In this document: one piece after another, positions 38,348 to 51,300 of the stretch
Layout: each line of letters begins with the position of its first letter
Position numbering within the stretch: the first letter of the stretch is position 1
Assembly: GCA_963738325.1 (NCBI GenBank)
Contig: CAVTWD010000017.1
Location: forward strand, 653,504 to 717,503
Source of the DNA: CAVTWD01 sp963738325
Lineage (GTDB): Bacteria > Actinomycetota > Acidimicrobiia > Acidimicrobiales > Ilumatobacteraceae
Direction of reading: 5' to 3'
DNA length: 64,000 bases
The notes under the pieces: model-generated
Seen by the model: only the letters and a program-made list of their open reading frames with translations
The model's database searches: none
What the model was told of the DNA's origin: nothing
Made by a program: the position numbers and the translations under genes

Positions 38348-40984
38348 GGCGTCGTCGAGCCCGAACTGGAGCGCGAGCAGCGTCGCGGTTGAGCACGACC
38401 GTGCCGTCGGCGCGCACGGTCGAGGACCTCGGCCCCGTCGACGTTGAGCAGCCGCTGCACGAGGGTCAGCGCCATGCGCAGCGTGTCGGCCGGCTCGCCG
38501 GTGCGCTGGCCAGACGCAGCCGAGCGGGATCGTGCCGCCGTTTGCGTCGATGGCGCCGAGGTAGCTGCGGAGCCGATCGTCGGCGAGGGGCGGGCAGGCG
38601 GGCCCGCTGCCGGTGCGCGACGAAGGCCGCGCTGGCCAGCAGCTCGTCGACCCAGGCCGCGCCGACGGCCGCAGGCAACGGGGCCCGGCGCGGGCGGCGC
38701 GACCGGCTCGAACAGCGTCGGCTGCGGCCTTCTCGTCGGCGCCTGGCGGGGACGGTGTCGGCGCGAACGCAACCTGGTCGGGTGGGCTCGTCTCGCCCGT
38801 CCACCACGCCGGCTGCGAGGTCGGCCGGTAGGCCCAGCCGTCAGGGAGCGGCGGGCCAGCACGCTCGACCGGCACCAGCACCTCCTCGCGGTGTGGCGCC
38901 GCCGTGGTAGCCGTGCTTCTGTCCGCCGTAGCGGAGCCGGTCGTCGACTCGGCAGGACGACCCGACCGCCGCCGAGCAGGACACGCGGTCCGGCGACCTC
39001 GACCTCGTCGCTCGGCCGGAGCGGGCGGCACGGTCCGCCAGCGCTCGCCGCCGCCCCGACGAGCGGCCGGCGACTCGGCGCCGGCCGCTGTGCAGCACGT
39101 GGCCGTGGTCGGCGGTGAGCACGACGACCCGGCCCGCCTCGACCGCGGCGTCGAGCAGCCAGCCGAGCGGACGCAGCGACGCCAGGTCCCAACCGACGCT
39201 GCACCTGGTCGCCGCGGGCGAGGTGGTCGTCGACGGCGTTGACGACCACGCCGACGACCCGCTGGTCCGGGTCGGCGATCACGGCCCGCGACCTCGTCGG
39301 GCAGCGCCGGCGCCGTTCGGAGCGACGAGGTCGCGCCTTGTGGAACAGGACCGGCGGTCGCGTCGGCCGACGACGCGGCACGCAGCGCCGGGTGGGCAGT
39401 CGAAGCCGTCCCGTTCCTCGGCCTGGCCGCCGACGACCCGCCGGCCGGCGAGCAGCGAGGTCCGGCTCGCCTCGGTGACCGTGGGCAGCAGCGGCCACAC
39501 CGACCGGCCACCGGCGCGAAGCTCCGCGGGCAGTGGCCGGAGCCCAGCCCTCGTCGATCAGAGTCGCGCAGCAGCTGGTGGGCGACCGGCAGGCCCATGC
39601 CGTCGCAGACGACGAGCAGCACCGGCGCCGCTCTGAGCCATCGGGGCGACGACGTCGTCGAGGAGTCGTTCGAGCGGCACGAGCCGGGCGTCGGGCGACC
39701 GGCTCGGCCGCGCGACCAGTCGGCGAGCAGCTTGGCGAAATGGCGGCTGGTCTCGTCGAGCCGCCCGCGTGGCGGCATCGCACGAGCGTCCGGTACGCGG
39801 CGCGCGAGCGCCGGGACGCTGATCGCCGTCGGCGAGGAGCTGGCGGGCCTCGGTCGACCCAGGCACCGTCGTCCGCGTACGCGATCGGCGGCCGCTGCGA
39901 ACGGTCGACGGGGCCGACGCGGGCCGCTGCCGATCTGGCGGCGCAGGAGGCGTACCGCGGCCGCCGCGGCGTCGACCCGGCGCCGCTGACGCCGCCGGTC
40001 GGCGAGGCGGTGCCGTTCGACGGCCGCCAGCGCATCGGTCGCCGCGGCGACGTCACCGGCGGTGAGCGGCCGGGCCGAGCGCGGCGAGGCGCAGCTCGAA
40101 CCCAGAGGGCAGCACGTCGGACAGCACGGCCAGGTCGCCGCGCCGGCCTCGCGCAAGAGCGGCGTCGGCCGCGTCGAGCAGACCGACCGCAGTCGGCGTC
40201 GCTGATCGAGCGACCCGGGCGACCGCCTGGGCCCACGCCGAGGCGGCTCGGTCGTCGAGCTCGGTCACGGCCGAGAACGCCCTCGAGGCGCACCCGCGCC
40301 ACTCGCTTGCTGGCGGGCAAGGCCGGCGTCGTCGGTCGGTGCCCACAGCACGCCCGGCGACGAGGCCGAGCGGTACGAGCTCGGCCGCCATGACCGTCGG
40401 CGAGCAGCCCGAACCATCGTCGCTACGGGTGGGCGGCCGCCGGCCCACCGGTCGTGCGACCGCGGTCGCGGCTCGGCCGGCGCCGGCGATGACAGCGCTG
40501 CGGCGACGTCGGGGCGCTCGCCAGAGCCGAGGACGTCGTCGAGCGACGCCGGTACGTCGGTCGATACCGAGGCGATGCTCCTGCCAAGTCCGCCAGGCCA
40601 GCGTCGATGTCGAGCACGCCGCTGACCGGCCGTCGCTCGGGCCAGCCACCCGGCGGGGCTAGCGCGATGAGCTCGTCGATGAGCCAACGTTCCGCCACCA
40701 GGGCGGGGTCGAGAACCTTGACGCGCCGGAACAGCGCCAGCACGGACTGCGAACGGGTCGAGCGAGAGCACGCGCCCCTTGATGAGCCGGGCGCGGACGT
40801 CGAGGCCGAGGTCGCGGTCGGTGCACGGGGTGAGCATGACCAGGAGCTCGTCGGCGCTCGTCGTCCGTGGTCGACGAGGCGCGTCCCGCACGGCGAGCGG
40901 CGACGGCACGCGCACGACCCGCACCGAGGTGTCGCCGTCGAGCAGGTCGGCCCCGGTCCACTCGGCGTCGGCTCGAACGGCCAT
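38344..40984 (-). CDS. pglZ: BREX type 2 phosphatase-superfamily protein PglZ, heavily frameshifted
   Basis: About 880 residues. The N-terminus AVRADAEWTGADLLDGDTSVRVV and VVLTPCTDRDLGLDVRARL match BREX-2 PglZ. The alkaline-phosphatase core shows VVCDGMGLPVAHQLLRD (metal-binding Asp), VVNAVDDHLARGDQV, and VVVLTADHGHVLHSG (second metal site). The C-terminal DTLRMALTLVQRLLNVDGAEV fits the family. ATG at 40984 overlaps the pglY TGA (TGATG); a GTG at 40987 is an alternative. PglZ is the hallmark of all BREX systems and is needed for both modification and defence. Confidence 0.88.
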
Positions 40985-43900
40985 CACGCGTCCGACGCTC
41001 GTCCGGCTTGCGGTGGGCGGCGACCAGCGCGCGGAGCTGCGCCGGCGTCAGCCCGTCGGCATCGTCGAGCTCCGTCGATGCTCCCACGTGAGCTCGAGGT
41101 GGGCCTCGGCCCGGAGCCGCTCGCGCAGACGCACGCAGCTCGCGTCTCGGCCGCTCGCGCTCCTGCGCGGGCACGCTCGGCGGGATCCGCGGGCGGGACG
41201 TCCGGCGGTCTGATGTCGGGCGGCTTCACGTCCGAAGGCTTCACGTCCGAAGGCTGGTGGCGGCCCGGGCGAGCAGGTCGGTGGCGGCTGTCGTGGCCTC
41301 GCGGAGCCGGGCCACGAGCGGCGATCGTCAGCTCGTCGGCCGCGAGCGCCTCGGTCAACCGGCAATGGTCAGCGACGGCATCGCCCGTCCCACGGGCGCG
41401 CCGAGCTCGGCATGGCCGACAGCATGAGCTCCCAGTTGTGCGGCTCGAGCTCGTCGGCGACGGTCGTGAGCCTGGGCGATCGAGGTGCCGAGCGCGGCTG
41501 CGGTCGTCGGGATCGGTGCGCCGGCCAGCACCTCGACGGCGCGCGTCCGGGCGGCGGCCGCAGGCCTGGTCACGAGCTCCACGGCCAGCCTTGGCCGTCG
41601 ACAGTCGCGTCGACCGTCGGCGACGCCGAGCCGGGCCTGCGGCCGCCTCGAGCGCCGGCACCAGGTCGCGCACGGCCTGCGTGCGCGGTCGCCCACGATG
41701 TCGTCGGTGATCCGCGGCGCAGGTCGGCCACCGTGGTGGCCGACACGCAGCGGTGCTGGCCGCCACGACGCCCATGTCGCGGGCCCGCGCCACGGCGCCT
41801 CGTCCCAGTCGGCCTGGTCGGGCAGGTCCTGGGGCTCGAGCTCCCAGTCGTCGCGCAGGCGGCCGATCTCGGGCTCGGGCGACGGGCTGGCCGGCGTCGA
41901 GCAGCGCCCGGTTGGTCGCCGCCGCGACGACGAGGATCACGAGGTCGGCGACCTCGGTGGTGAGGCCCCGCCGCTCGGCCGGCGTGTCGGCGCCGTCGAG
42001 CCAGCGCCGCACCTGGCCGACGGTCAGCGTCGTGGCTGCCGGCCTCGGCGCGGCGCCGCTCGACCAGGTCGATCCAGGTGCTGCACGTCGGCGACGAAGT
42101 GCGCCGCGTACATGGTGCCGAGCTGCAGCGGTCCGGCCACCTTGGTGAGCACCTTGCGCATCGGCTGGCTCGACGTTCTCGAGCCGGCCGTTCGGCTGCT
42201 GCAGCGCCGGCGTCACCTGCGCGAGCGGTGTGGCGAAGGTCGGCCGTCGTGACGAGCTCGGTGAACTCGGGATGCTTCGGGAACCGGTGGCGAGGAGCTG
42301 GTCGGCGAGGCCTTCGGCGTGGGCCCGCAGCGAGGTGCCGACGGGCGGCTGCAGCGTCAGTCCCGGGTCGAGGGCGATGAACTGCTCGCCGAGGGCGAGC
42401 TGCTCGTCGACGGCGCCGGCCTGCGGCGGGTCGACGCCGTAGGCCTGGCGCAGCGCCGCCATGACCCGTTCCCGCACCGCCGATCTGCTCGTTGGCGAGC
42501 TGCGCTGCGAGCCGACGGGCGGTCGGTCGGCGACAGGTGCGACGGCGAGCCGCTCGAACGTGTCGCCGGTCAGGACGTAGTCGAGCCGCACGAGCTGTGC
42601 CGAGCTGCTGGAGCGGACGCCGCGGTCAGGAAGTTCGGCAGCCACACCGCCGTCCACTCCGGCGGCGCGCGTCGCGGCGGAAGTCGTCGACCCGGGCCCG
42701 GTCGTCGCTCGGCCCGTAACTCGTCGGCGTCCCACGGGAAGTCGATGACGAGCTTCGGGTCGGTGCCGGCCCGCAGCATCTCGTCGGGCAGCTCGACCGT
42801 GTCGCGCACGTTGGCGAACACGACTCGACACGCGTCGCCGCGTGCCCCGCCAGGTCACCTCGACCCACGGGTCGAGGCTCGTCGGCGTCCTTCACCTGCG
42901 AGCACCTCGGCCAGCAGCTCCTTGACCCGCCGGCGGCGCTCGCCGTCGGTGTCGACGACCTTGGCGGCGTCGAGGATCGGGCCGGTGTCGATGCCCGACA
43001 GCACCACCGAGCACGGTCGGGTCGTGGTCGTCGTCGCCGAGGCGCAGCTCGCCGACCTCGGCCGCCCAGCGCCGCAGCTTGTCGAGCACCTGCTGGCGCT
43101 CGGTGCCCGGGATGAACGCCCGCACGATCCCGGAGTTCAGCGCCGTCAGCCGGCTCACGGTCAGGCCGCGCAGCGGCCCGACCTCGGGCACGAGCGCGGC
43201 GACGAGCAGCGACTTCACCAGCCGGGCGTCGGTCACGTACGGGTGGGTGACGGGCAACGTCGCTGCCGTCGTCCTCGTCGAGGCCGTGCTCGCGCAGCAG
43301 CATCGGCTGGAACCGTTGCGTCCACAGCCGCCGGGCCTGGGCGAACTGCGCGCGCATCACCTCGGTGAGCGGCTCGTCGCCCGCGTTGATCGCGTCGAAC
43401 AGGTCGCCGAGCGGGACGAGCTGGCCGAGCTCGAGCTCGTCGCGGCCGTCGACGAGCAGCTGCAGCATCACCTTGAGCGCCGTGCGCTCGCGCTGCATCG
43501 CCCCCGACAGCGCGACGAGCGCGTCGACGAGCGCCGGGCTGAACGGGTAGAGCCGCCGGAACGCGCCGAGGTCGCCGGTGTCGGTCAGCAGCACGTCGCG
43601 CTCGCCGCGCTCGTCGAGCTCGCGGCGCACCGCCTCGAACGCGTCGTCGAGCTGCTGGCGGGCCTGCTCGGTGCGAGGCCGCAGCAGCCGCTGCTCGGCG
43701 ATCGCCGGCAGGTTGCGGTCCTTCGAGCGTGATCGTGTCGAAGCGGCCCTCGGAGTGCCGCAGGATGTCGATCGCGCGTCAGCGACTGCGCGCCCGGCAC
43801 GTGGTCGCCGACCAGCTCGCGCAGGTCGCGCTGGCGGGCGATGAAGCTGACGATCGGCGCCGGCCGCTGCGCCGCGTCGGCCTCGACGAGCTTCACGACC

Positions 43901-44763
43901 TTGGCGCCCTCGCGGCTGACGAACGCCACGTCGCTCATCCGCGACGCGAGCCACAGCACCAGCTCGTCGAGGAACAGGACCACCGCGTCGTAGCCGAGGC
44001 CCTTGGCGTGGCGGCTGATCGCCTCGAGGCCCTGCATCGAACGGCACGAAGCCCTCGGCGGTCGCCTGGGCCTGGCCGGGCACCGCCCGGTAGTGCGTGC
44101 GCAGCAGCGCGCTCGACCAGCTGGTCGCGCTCGCTCGACCCAGGCGGCGCGGCCAGCGCCGCCTCGAAGCGCGCGGCATCCCACCCGGCGCCGTAGTCAC
44201 CCCACTCGTCGGCGACCTCGCCCTCCGACAGCACCCGGAAGAACATCTCGTCGCCGAGCTCGCGCCGCTTCTGGCGCGCGTCGTGCGAGGATGCCGTCGG
44301 CGACGTACACGGCGGGCAGCGGCGCTCCGGGTGCGACCGCTGGAGGTGCTCGACGTAGCCGCCGAGCACGACCTGCTCCATCGAGGTCGTCCCGACGAAG
44401 TGGTACGGCACGAGCAGGAACCGCCTGCCGTCGAGCGGGCGGCGTACTTGGCGACCACCGGCGCCAGCTCCGGCATTGGCCCGGGCCGACGGCTCGCCCG
44501 GCAGCAGCAGGTCGAGCACCGCCATGATCGCCGTCTTGCCCGCCCCGAAGCTCGCGTGCAGGTACGTCGCCTTCGACCGCTGTCGGTGACCGACGATGGC
44601 GATGAGCGACAGCGCGCGGTCGAAGCAGTCGGCCAGCTGCTCGGTGACGACGTAGTCGGCGAGCGTCGTGCTCGGGCTGCTCGATCGCCGTCTTCAGGCT
44701 GATCACGAAGTCCGACTTGTGGACCTGCTCGGGGATGTCGATCAGCTCGGCCAGCAGCGTCAT
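40984..44763 (-). CDS. pglY: BREX type 2 large ATPase PglY, heavily frameshifted
   Basis: About 1,259 residues, the normal size. The N-terminus MTLLAELIDIPEQVHKSDFV is followed by LADYVVTEQL and Walker A HASFGAGKTAIMAVL. Further marks are LLVPYHFVGTTSMEQVVLGGYV, GDEMFFRVLSEGEVADEWGDYG, LFLDELVLWLASRMSD (Walker B) and FVSREGAKVVKLVEA. A helical C-terminus includes LTVSRLTALNSGIVRAFIPG. ATG at 44763 overlaps the pglX stop (ATGA). PglY is the BrxC-like AAA ATPase of the Pgl system. Confidence 0.88.
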
Positions 44764-47700
44764 CGGCGGGCCCTTCCTCGCGTGCTCTTGGCAGGTCGCC
44801 ACGCCGTCAGCTCGTCGGTCGTCAGCTGCAACGCCCGGAGCTCGCTGTCGACCAGCGCCGCGATCTGGCTGCCCGGCCGGTCCAGCGCCGGGTCGGCGTT
44901 CGGCTCGTCGTACCACTGCCGCAGCCACGGCACGAGCTCGGCCAGACCGGCGAGCAGCGGGCGTCAGGTGCTCGACGTCACGGCCGTCACGTCGGCCTGC
45001 AGGTACCAGGTAGCCAGTGCCCGGGCGCGGGCGAGGTGGTCCCAGCCGGCCCAACCGATCACCAGCGACGGGTCGGTCTCTCGCTCGGCGCCCGGGTAGG
45101 AGATGAACCGCTCCTTCGGGCACGTCGAGCTTGCCGCGGTGCTCCCACGCCACACCTTGGAAGTCGGGCTTGCGCGTACTTCGGCGGCACCGGGATCGTC
45201 CCGACGTCCTCGCCGGCGTCCTCCCGGCGCTGCAGCTCCCACGTTGCGAGCCACTGGGCCTACTTGCGCATCCCAGAATCGCGTGTAGCGGAACGCGGCC
45301 AGGTACGGCACCGCCTCGGCCTTGACCAGCTCGGCCACTAGGCCCGCGATGTCGACGTCGTCCCGACCCGCGTACAAGCGGGCGACCTGCACGAAGTCCG
45401 CGTCGGCTCGGGCCTCCGCGGCCAGACGAGCGACCGTGGTGAGCGCGGCCGGCTCGGGCCAGTACCGAGACGACTCCAGCCGGTCGAGCAGCCAGTCGCG
45501 CAGCGCCACATGCACCTGTTCGTCCCACGGCTTCGTGGCCCACCGCCGCTTGTACTCGGCCGCTCGATCAGCCCGATGCTCAGGTCGGTCTCGATGAGCT
45601 CGATGCGCCGCTCGACAGCCGACGGTACGCCTCCGGCCAATGCGCCGGCAGCTCGGTGATCGGCATCGACCCGTGCCGCGCGAACCAGGTCGAGTCCTCC
45701 TCCCCTGCCGCCATCCGGCGGGCCAGCACGATCTCGAATGCTCGCTCCCCGAGCGCCAAGACGGCACGGCTCATCCGCCGGCAATGTCAAGGACTCCTCG
45801 GTCAAGCCGTATAGCGCTGTAGCACTCCCAGTCGAGCTGCTCCTGCACTGCCGACCATCCGGTCACGGATGTTACGTCCAGCCAGCCTCAGCCTCTGCCA
45901 GCTGAATGCCATGACGGCAACGCCTCTTGCGCCATGGCAGTCGGCGAAGCCGCACCAAGCGCTTGCGCCAAGCGGTCAAGCTCCTGACCCGCAACCGAGT
46001 GCCGACTCGGCCGGCAACGGGAAAGCCTGCAGCTTCGTGCCGTCGATGCTCGTAGAAGTCCTCGAATGGCACCGTCGTCTGCCGAGCCCCCTGACTGTCG
46101 ACTGTGCTCCCCTTTCAGTGAACAACCTGCTTCATCCAGAAGCAGGCGGTGGAACTGTTCAGGACGCCGAGCAAGCTCGAGGTGAGTCATCCTCGCGTTG
46201 CCTCCGCCGGCAGCTTGATGACTGGCGCCGACTGCTTGAACACCTTCCCGCCCCGGTCCAGCACGAAGTGGTTGTGCGTCGCCACGAACGCAAACACGAT
46301 CGATAGCGGCGTCCGCTGACTCGCGACAGAGCGACCGATGCCATTCCCACCATGGTCGGCCCTCGCTCCTGGAAGGTTCGCTTCGAGAAGGTTCGTCTTG
46401 CACTCAGCGTACGCCCGGAAAGGCCATAGGAAGCGAGCAGTGTCACCGACTCAACGCGTAGTAAGCTCGCCCGTCGTAGGGAAAGTAGCGCGCTGGTGTC
46501 GATTCGCTCACCCAATCGCGGATCGCCTCGCCATACGAGCGACCGCAGAAACCATGCTGTCCATCAGTCGGCAGATGGCGACTCGCGCCACGTGGAAACA
46601 TTGCAATCTCATCGACCCGCTGATTCCGACCAGACCCAATGGACCGGCGATGACCTGTCGCAAGCGTCACTGCGGTGTTGGTCGAGCGGATTCCTTCAGT
46701 TCTGCGGCGCCGCCACCCCCGATGCTCCACGGGTGCGTGGCGAGTCGGCGTCGTTCAAGATCGACGACGCTCACGTAGTCGCTCTGCACTGCCAGGTCGG
46801 TCGACGAGTTCGACGATGCTCGACCACACGAGGCCCTTCTCCGGATCGGCCGGCCGCAGGGCTCGCCGCGGATGCCCATGACGACCCGCACCGTCTCGGC
46901 TGACAGGGCGACGGTTGCGGCCGAAGAGGATCACGGTGGGCGTGCCGTGGCCGGGGATGTAGGCGCCGCTGGTGTCGATGACGTGGGTGAGGTCGTGGGC
47001 GGGGAACCACTGCTCGATGAGCTTCTTGCCGAACTCCCGCTTCATGAACGAGTTGGCGGTGATCATGCCGACGTAGCCGGCCCGCTCGGGGTCGCCGCTC
47101 GTGCCGGGCGAGCTGCCAGAAGCGCTCGGTGAACGGCACGCCGAGCGAGTACTTGCCGCGGCAGGTCGCGTAGCGCTTGCGGTAGAGGGCGTTCAGCGCC
47201 GGGTCCTTCACCGTGATGTACGGCGGGTTGCCGACCACGGCCGCCCACCGACGGGACAGCAGAGCCGCGTGCCTCCTCGACGTCCTCGGTGGCGTAGCCG
47301 TGGGCGGCGGCGGCGGCGACGTCGTCGTCGCGCGCCGATGCCGTCGAGGGCGAGCTGGGCGGGTCGCCGTGCAGGAGGCGAGTCGCCGACGGCGATGTGG
47401 ATCGGGTAGTCGGGCGCGTCGGCCAGCCGGGTGTCGCCGCCGGCGCGGAGCGCGGCGACCAGCAGGCGGAAGCGGGCGATGGCGGCGGCGAAGGGGTTGA
47501 GGTCGACGCCGGCGACGGCGTCGAGGGCGCGGCGGGCGAGCTCGCGTCGGTTGGTGCCGGGTTCGGCGTCGACCCAGCGGTCGAACAGCCGGTGGAAGGC
47601 GCCGAGCAGGAAGTGGCCGCTGCCGCAGGTCGGGTCGATGAGGTCGGTGTCGCGCGAAGCCGAACGTGGCGATGGCGGGTTCGAGGGTGCGGTCGAGGAT

Positions 47701-48334
47701 GAACTCCTCGACGAACACCGGGGTCTGCAGCAGCGCGTACTTCTTCTTGGCGTGCTCGGAGAGGTCTTGGTAGAGGTCGCCGAGGAAGCGGGTGTCCCAG
47801 GCCGGGTCGGTGAAGTCGTGGCGGATGCTCGCCGGTGTCGGGGTCGATGCGCCTGGAACGCCTGCACGCAGCGCGCGGGCGCCGTCGGCCGACGGGCGCG
47901 AGCAGCCAGATCGGGTTGTGGTCGCCGAACACGTCGCCGGTCGCCGGGCAGCTGCGCGGTAGCGGGTGAACACCTCGCGCAGCCAGTGCCGGTCGTCGTG
48001 GGCCGGGTTGGCCTGCAGGTAGGCCGCGCGGTGCTCGAGGGCGATGGTCGCGGCGGTTGCCCGGCCCGGCCAGGAGCGGCGTCGGCGACGAGGCCGTTGT
48101 CCTCGCAGAAGCGCACGAACACGCAGCCGAGCACCCACGCCACGGCGACCTGCGCGTACAGGCCCTCGGCCCACTGCGGCTGCGGCAGCGCGGTGCGGCC
48201 GGCGGCGTCGCGCTCGCCGGTACTCGTCGTCGACGACCACGCGTCTCGGGTCGCGCGTCGAGCTGCGCAGGTCGTCGACGAGGCGTGCGCACGAGGGCCT
48301 TGCGTGTCGGCGAGCAGGCGGCGGCGTCGATCAC
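44760..48334 (-). CDS. pglX: BREX type 2 adenine-specific DNA methyltransferase PglX, heavily frameshifted
   Basis: About 1,190 residues. N-terminus (VIDAAALLADTQ, after restoring one base), QWAEGLYAQVAVAWVLGCVF and RFCEDNGLV are PglX-specific. The SAM site is DPTCGSGHFLLGAFH near 47620; the catalytic NPPYITVKDPALN is near 47230. ITANSFMKREFGKKLIEQWF and IDTSGAYIPGHGTPTVILFGRN follow, then a C-terminal ERFISYPGAERETDPSLVIGWAGWDHL and DELTAWRP. A TAG lies at 45260-45262 after GMRK. GTG start overlaps the pglW stop (GTGA). It methylates adenine in host DNA to mark self. Confidence 0.9.
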
Positions 48335-51300
48335 GTGGAGGCTCCGCGTCGGGTGCTGGTGCGGTGCAGGTTCTGCAGCCACGGCTCGGGCAGCGCGAGG
48401 CGCTCGGCGCTGGTGGTGATCGGGACGGCCTTGCCGGCGACGGTCGGGCAGCGCGGCTCGGGTCGTCGGCCGGGACCAGCACCCACAGGGTGCGCAGCGT
48501 CTGGCCGGGCTCGGGCTGGCGGGTGTGCGGCTCGCGGAGCTCGTCGAGCAGGCCGAGCAGGTCGTAGCGGGCCAAGCAGCCCGGGGTGGGTGAGCAGCAC
48601 GTGGTCGGGCCGTGCAGCAGCTCGGCGCGCAGCGGAGCGAGTGGCGTCGCGGACGACGGCGAGCAGCCGCGGCCAGCGCTCGCCGTCGGGCCCGTCGGCG
48701 TCGGCGGCGAGGATGGCCTGTATCCCACTTGATGCCCTTGGCCGCGGCGTGGCTGCGCGAGCGCGTCGACGATGGCTGCGTCGAGGTCGATCGGCGTGGC
48801 GCCGAGCTCGACGAGCTGCGTCGATGGCCCGCTCCTGCTGGCCGGGCGGGCACGGTGAGCACGAGGTAGCCGCCGTGCGTGGCGTGGCGGCGCGAGGCGG
48901 TCGTCGGTCGCCTCGGCCAGCTGGCGGGCGTCGTCGGCGCCGTCGACGCCGGTGCCGGTGCGGTAGCGGGTGCCGGAGCCGGCCGATCGCCGTGGACGGC
49001 GCCAGCGATCGGTGGCGGTGGAACGCGGTAGCCCGGCGGCGAGCGGTGCCCCAGTCGGCCCGGGCCCGGCCGGCGAACCACTCGAGACCGACGCGTCGCG
49101 TCGAGCAGCGCGTCGAGTGCCGGGCGGTCGCGGAAGCGCGCGCGGCGTCCGGGAAGCGGGTGCGCACGCGGGTGCGGACGTCGTCCTCGCGTCAGGGTGC
49201 CGGCGCCGAGCAGCGCGGCGCGGGCGAGGCGCACCGCGCGAGCCGGGTCGAGACCCGGGGGTACAGCTCGAGCCGGCTCGACACGGCGGCCGTGGCCGAC
49301 GCCGCCGCGGCGAGACGGGCGAGGCGATGGTCGGACAGCGGCGGCAAGCCCGGCCGGGGCGGCCACCTGTCGGAGCCGTTCGAGCACCGCCGGCCGGCGT
49401 CGGGAGCGGGTCGGTGGCGGCCAGCTGGTCGGCGACGATGCCGAGGCTGGCGGCGTAGTCGGCCAGCTCCTCGCCGTCGAGCCCGTCGGAGCGCGACAGC
49501 GACCACGACGGCCGGCGCCGCCGGCCAGGCGCCGCCACGTGAACCGGTTCGTCGACGCGGCCGGCCTCGGTCTCCAGGGCGGCGCGCACCACGGCGCGGG
49601 CCCGGCACGAGACGGTCGGGACCCGGCGCCGTCGAGCCACGCTGGCCAGCAGCGTCAGGGCCAGCTCGTCGCCCGACAGCACGCCCCCGGCCCGTGTCGA
49701 CCGAGGCGACGAGGTCGTTGCGCACCTGGGTGAAGGCCGGCTGCTTGAGCCCAGCGGGCGCGGGCCCGCTCCAGCAGGGCGTCGTAGCCGGCCCGGTCGA
49801 GGCCGCAACGGGCCATGAGGTCGGCCGGGCCCGGCCACAGCCGCGGTGGACTCGGTGTCACCGTCGAGCTCGGCTGGCGTCGCAACGCCGAGCAGCATCG
49901 AGCAGGGTCGCTGGTCGGCGGTGGCCTGCGGGCGTGGATGGCTTGGGGACAAGTGCGGCGAGCAGACGGTCGATGCGAGGCGCTGGCGTCGCCGGCGTCG
50001 GCTTCACGTCGAAGCGGTCACGGAGACGGCCGATGGCGTCGAGCACCTCGCGGCGCACCTGCAGGCCGACACCGACGCGCTCGGTTCCAGTCGATGGCCG
50101 GGTAGGCGAGCAGCTGACCGACGGTGCCGAGGCCGAGACGTTCGAGCGCGCTCACTGCGCGGCGCCGACAGCCCGAGGTCTGCCACCGGCGTGTCGTCGT
50201 CGGCGGCGTCGGCGAGTCGGTCGAGAGTGGCCGCGTCGAGCGGCGCCGTTCGTCGACGGTGGTGGTCGGCTTGGCGGCCGCCGTGAACACGTCCCGCCAT
50301 GCCTGGCGCATCTCCTCGGCAGTGTCGTAGCGCTGCGCCGGCTGGCGGTGCAGCGCCCGGGCGAAGAACGCCAACAGGCCGTCGCGCACGGCTGGGTCGA
50401 ACAGCTCAGCGGTCGAGCCGGGGCTGGTCGTCGGCGAGGTGGATCGGGTCGGTCCGGCCGTCGCCCCACACGGGCCGAGTGCCGGTGGCCATCTCGTGGA
50501 GCGTGGCCGCGGCGGCGTAGCGGTCGGCGGCCGGGTCCCACCGGCTGGCCGGGCGCTCGGCGAGGAACGGGTCGAGGTAGCCAGGGGTGCCCGGCTCCCA
50601 GGCTGGTGTCGGGCGTCTTGGTGAGCGAGAGGTCGAACAGGACGAGGTGCAGCGAGCGGTCGCCGCGGCGCGGCCGCACGCCGAGGTTGTCGGGCTTGAT
50701 GTCGCGGTGGGCGACGCCCTCGACTCGAGGTAGGCCACGACCTCGAGCAGGTCGTCGCCGAACCGCTCGAGGAGATCGAGGCCGAGGCGGCCTTGGGCGG
50801 CCAGCCGGTCGGCGAGCGTCATGCCGACCTTGTCGTTCGGGTCGCCGGCTGGGGCCAGGCGCAGCGTGGTGCGTCCGCCGATGCGTTCGACGACCGAGCA
50901 GCTCGACGATGCCCGGATGGCGGAGCAGGTCGAGCGCACGGCTCTCGTCGCGGAGGCGCTCGGCGTGGTCCTCGTCCTTGGCGACCTTCAGCACTTCGGG
51001 TTCGTTGCTGCCCGACCGGGTGCACAGGCAGCGCGACGGCCGTGGATCCGCTGCCCAGGCGGCGCAGCACCTCCCAGCCGCCTTCGAGCACGTCGCCCTG
51101 ATGTGCGCCGACGGGATCGACGCCGGCGACGTCCTCTGTCTCCCGCTGTGTCGGGCGCGGTGAGCGCGTCGAGCGCGTCGTCGAGCAGCTCGAGCAGCTC
51201 GCGGATCGGCGCCCGTCGGGCCGGCACCGGGTCGGTGGCACAGGCGACGAAGGTCCCGAGCTCGCTGGGCAGCCCGTCCACGGCGGCGTCGAGGGCGTAG